DNA from: Acidobacteriaceae bacterium
GTDB taxonomy: Bacteria > Acidobacteriota > Terriglobia > Terriglobales > Acidobacteriaceae
NCBI GenBank assembly: GCA_030042915.1
Contig: JASHYS010000305.1
Location: 1-13,964 of the forward strand
Reading direction: 5' to 3'
Length of the DNA stretch: 13,964 nt
Within the stretch, counting starts at the first letter, position 1. Every line of letters begins with the position of its first letter. The translations under genes were made by a program, and so were the position numbers. A model generated the notes under the pieces. It ran no database searches. It was given only the letters and a program-made list of their open reading frames with translations, and was not told the origin of the DNA. This document shows positions 13,351-13,964 of this stretch, one piece after another.

Positions 13351-13964
13351 CTAATTCAGAAGCGTGTTGTCGATGAGCCGCGTGTTGCCGACCCAGGCGG
13401 CCACAGCGAAGAGTGTGCCGGGTGCGGCGATTTCGACGGGCTCGAGCGTGGACCAATCGACGAGGATGATGTAGTCGATGCGGACGTCGGGCTCGCAGGC
13501 AAACACGCCGTGCGCTGAAGCGAGCAGCATGTGGGCGCGGCGCTCGCCCTGCGCGACCAGCGACTCAATGTGGCGGACGGCGCGGCTGAGGGTGAGAGCC
13601 TGAGTGCGCTCGGCGGGTGTGAGATAAGCATTGCGCGAGCTGAGCGCGAGCCCGTCGCGGTCGCGGACGATGGGGCAGACGACAATTTCGACACCGAGAC
13701 GGAGATCGGCGACGAGGCGGCGAATGATGGCGACTTGCGCAGCGTCTTTCTGGCCGAAGAAGGCGCGGTCGGGCTCGGCGGCAATAAGGAGCTTGGCAAC
13801 GACAGTGGCGACGCCGCGGAAATGGCCGGGACGGGAGGCGCCGTCGAGGCGATTGCTCAAGGCCGGGATCTCGACAAAGGTGGAATCAGGACCGTTGGGG
13901 TAGAGTTCATCGACTGAGGGCGCAAACAGAATGTCAGCGCCTTCCCGCGCAGCGAGGGCGCAGT
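13351..13964 (-). CDS. panC: Pantothenate synthetase (5' partial)
   Basis: The C-terminal 203 residues are visible; the frame is open to the window edge and about 80 N-terminal residues, including the first ATP-binding HxGH region, lie outside. The enzyme joins pantoate and beta-alanine with ATP in vitamin B5/coenzyme A synthesis in the cytoplasm. Clear family blocks are FAPSVDELYPNG, GASRPGHFRGVATVVAKL, FFGQKDAAQ, VADLRLGVEIV, DGLALSSRNAYL (the KMSKS-like loop) and the end AAWVGNTRLIDN. A TTG at 13858-13860 is inside the protein and not a start. The following glycosylase gene begins 55 nt downstream and may share its transcript. Assignment is firm. Confidence 0.97.
   Translation of the reverse strand, partial: CALAAREGADILFAPSVDELYPNGPDSTFVEIPALSNRLDGASRPGHFRGVATVVAKLLIAAEPDRAFFGQKDAAQVAIIRRLVADLRLGVEIVVCPIVRDRDGLALSSRNAYLTPAERTQALTLSRAVRHIESLVAQGERRAHMLLASAHGVFACEPDVRIDYIILVDWSTLEPVEIAAPGTLFAVAAWVGNTRLIDNTLLN

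Overview
The window looks like a chromosomal segment of a GC-rich acidobacterium (Acidobacteriota, probably class Terriglobia). This is inferred from the gene content and protein style: a secreted NHL/choice-of-anchor-D/Ig-like protein with a membrane hairpin inside its last Ig domain, a secreted protein with DPDRPxLHR repeats, and a small reaction-centre-type cytochrome c in an otherwise non-photosynthetic context. No phylogenetic marker was aligned. I see no tRNA, rRNA, CRISPR array, insertion sequence, integrase or plasmid gene, and base use is even, so nothing suggests a mobile island. No stretch above about 220 bases lacks a gene.

Layout. The left part (1-7581) is mostly envelope biology: the 3' end of a giant NHL-repeat protein (+), a secreted subtilisin-like S8 peptidase (+), a convergent membrane fatty-acid desaturase (-) behind a strong bidirectional terminator, and a secreted low-complexity protein (-). 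The middle (7582-10593) is a run of plus-strand housekeeping and stress genes: PrxQ/Bcp peroxiredoxin, AAG-type 3-methyladenine glycosylase, di-haem cytochrome c, ThpR 2'-5' RNA ligase-like phosphodiesterase, and ribosomal protein L28 (rpmB) with a structured leader. A second bidirectional terminator separates rpmB from a minus-strand series (10686-13964): msrB, ridA, a DUF1761 membrane protein, a divergent Fpg/Nei-family DNA glycosylase, and panC, which is cut by the right window edge.

How the genes relate. Likely co-transcribed pairs, judged by short same-strand gaps, are ridA-msrB (58 nt) and panC-glycosylase (55 nt). Several products handle oxidative, alkylation or reactive-metabolite damage (Bcp, AAG, MsrB, RidA, Fpg/Nei), but they lie in separate transcription units on both strands, so a common programme is only a suggestion. 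I see no clear new multi-gene system. The points most worth a second look are the membrane-hairpin Ig insertion, the DPDRPxLHR repeat protein, a palindrome at the desaturase promoter, the rpmB leader, the paired direct repeats upstream of the DUF1761 gene, and the altered active-site and zinc-finger residues of the glycosylase.
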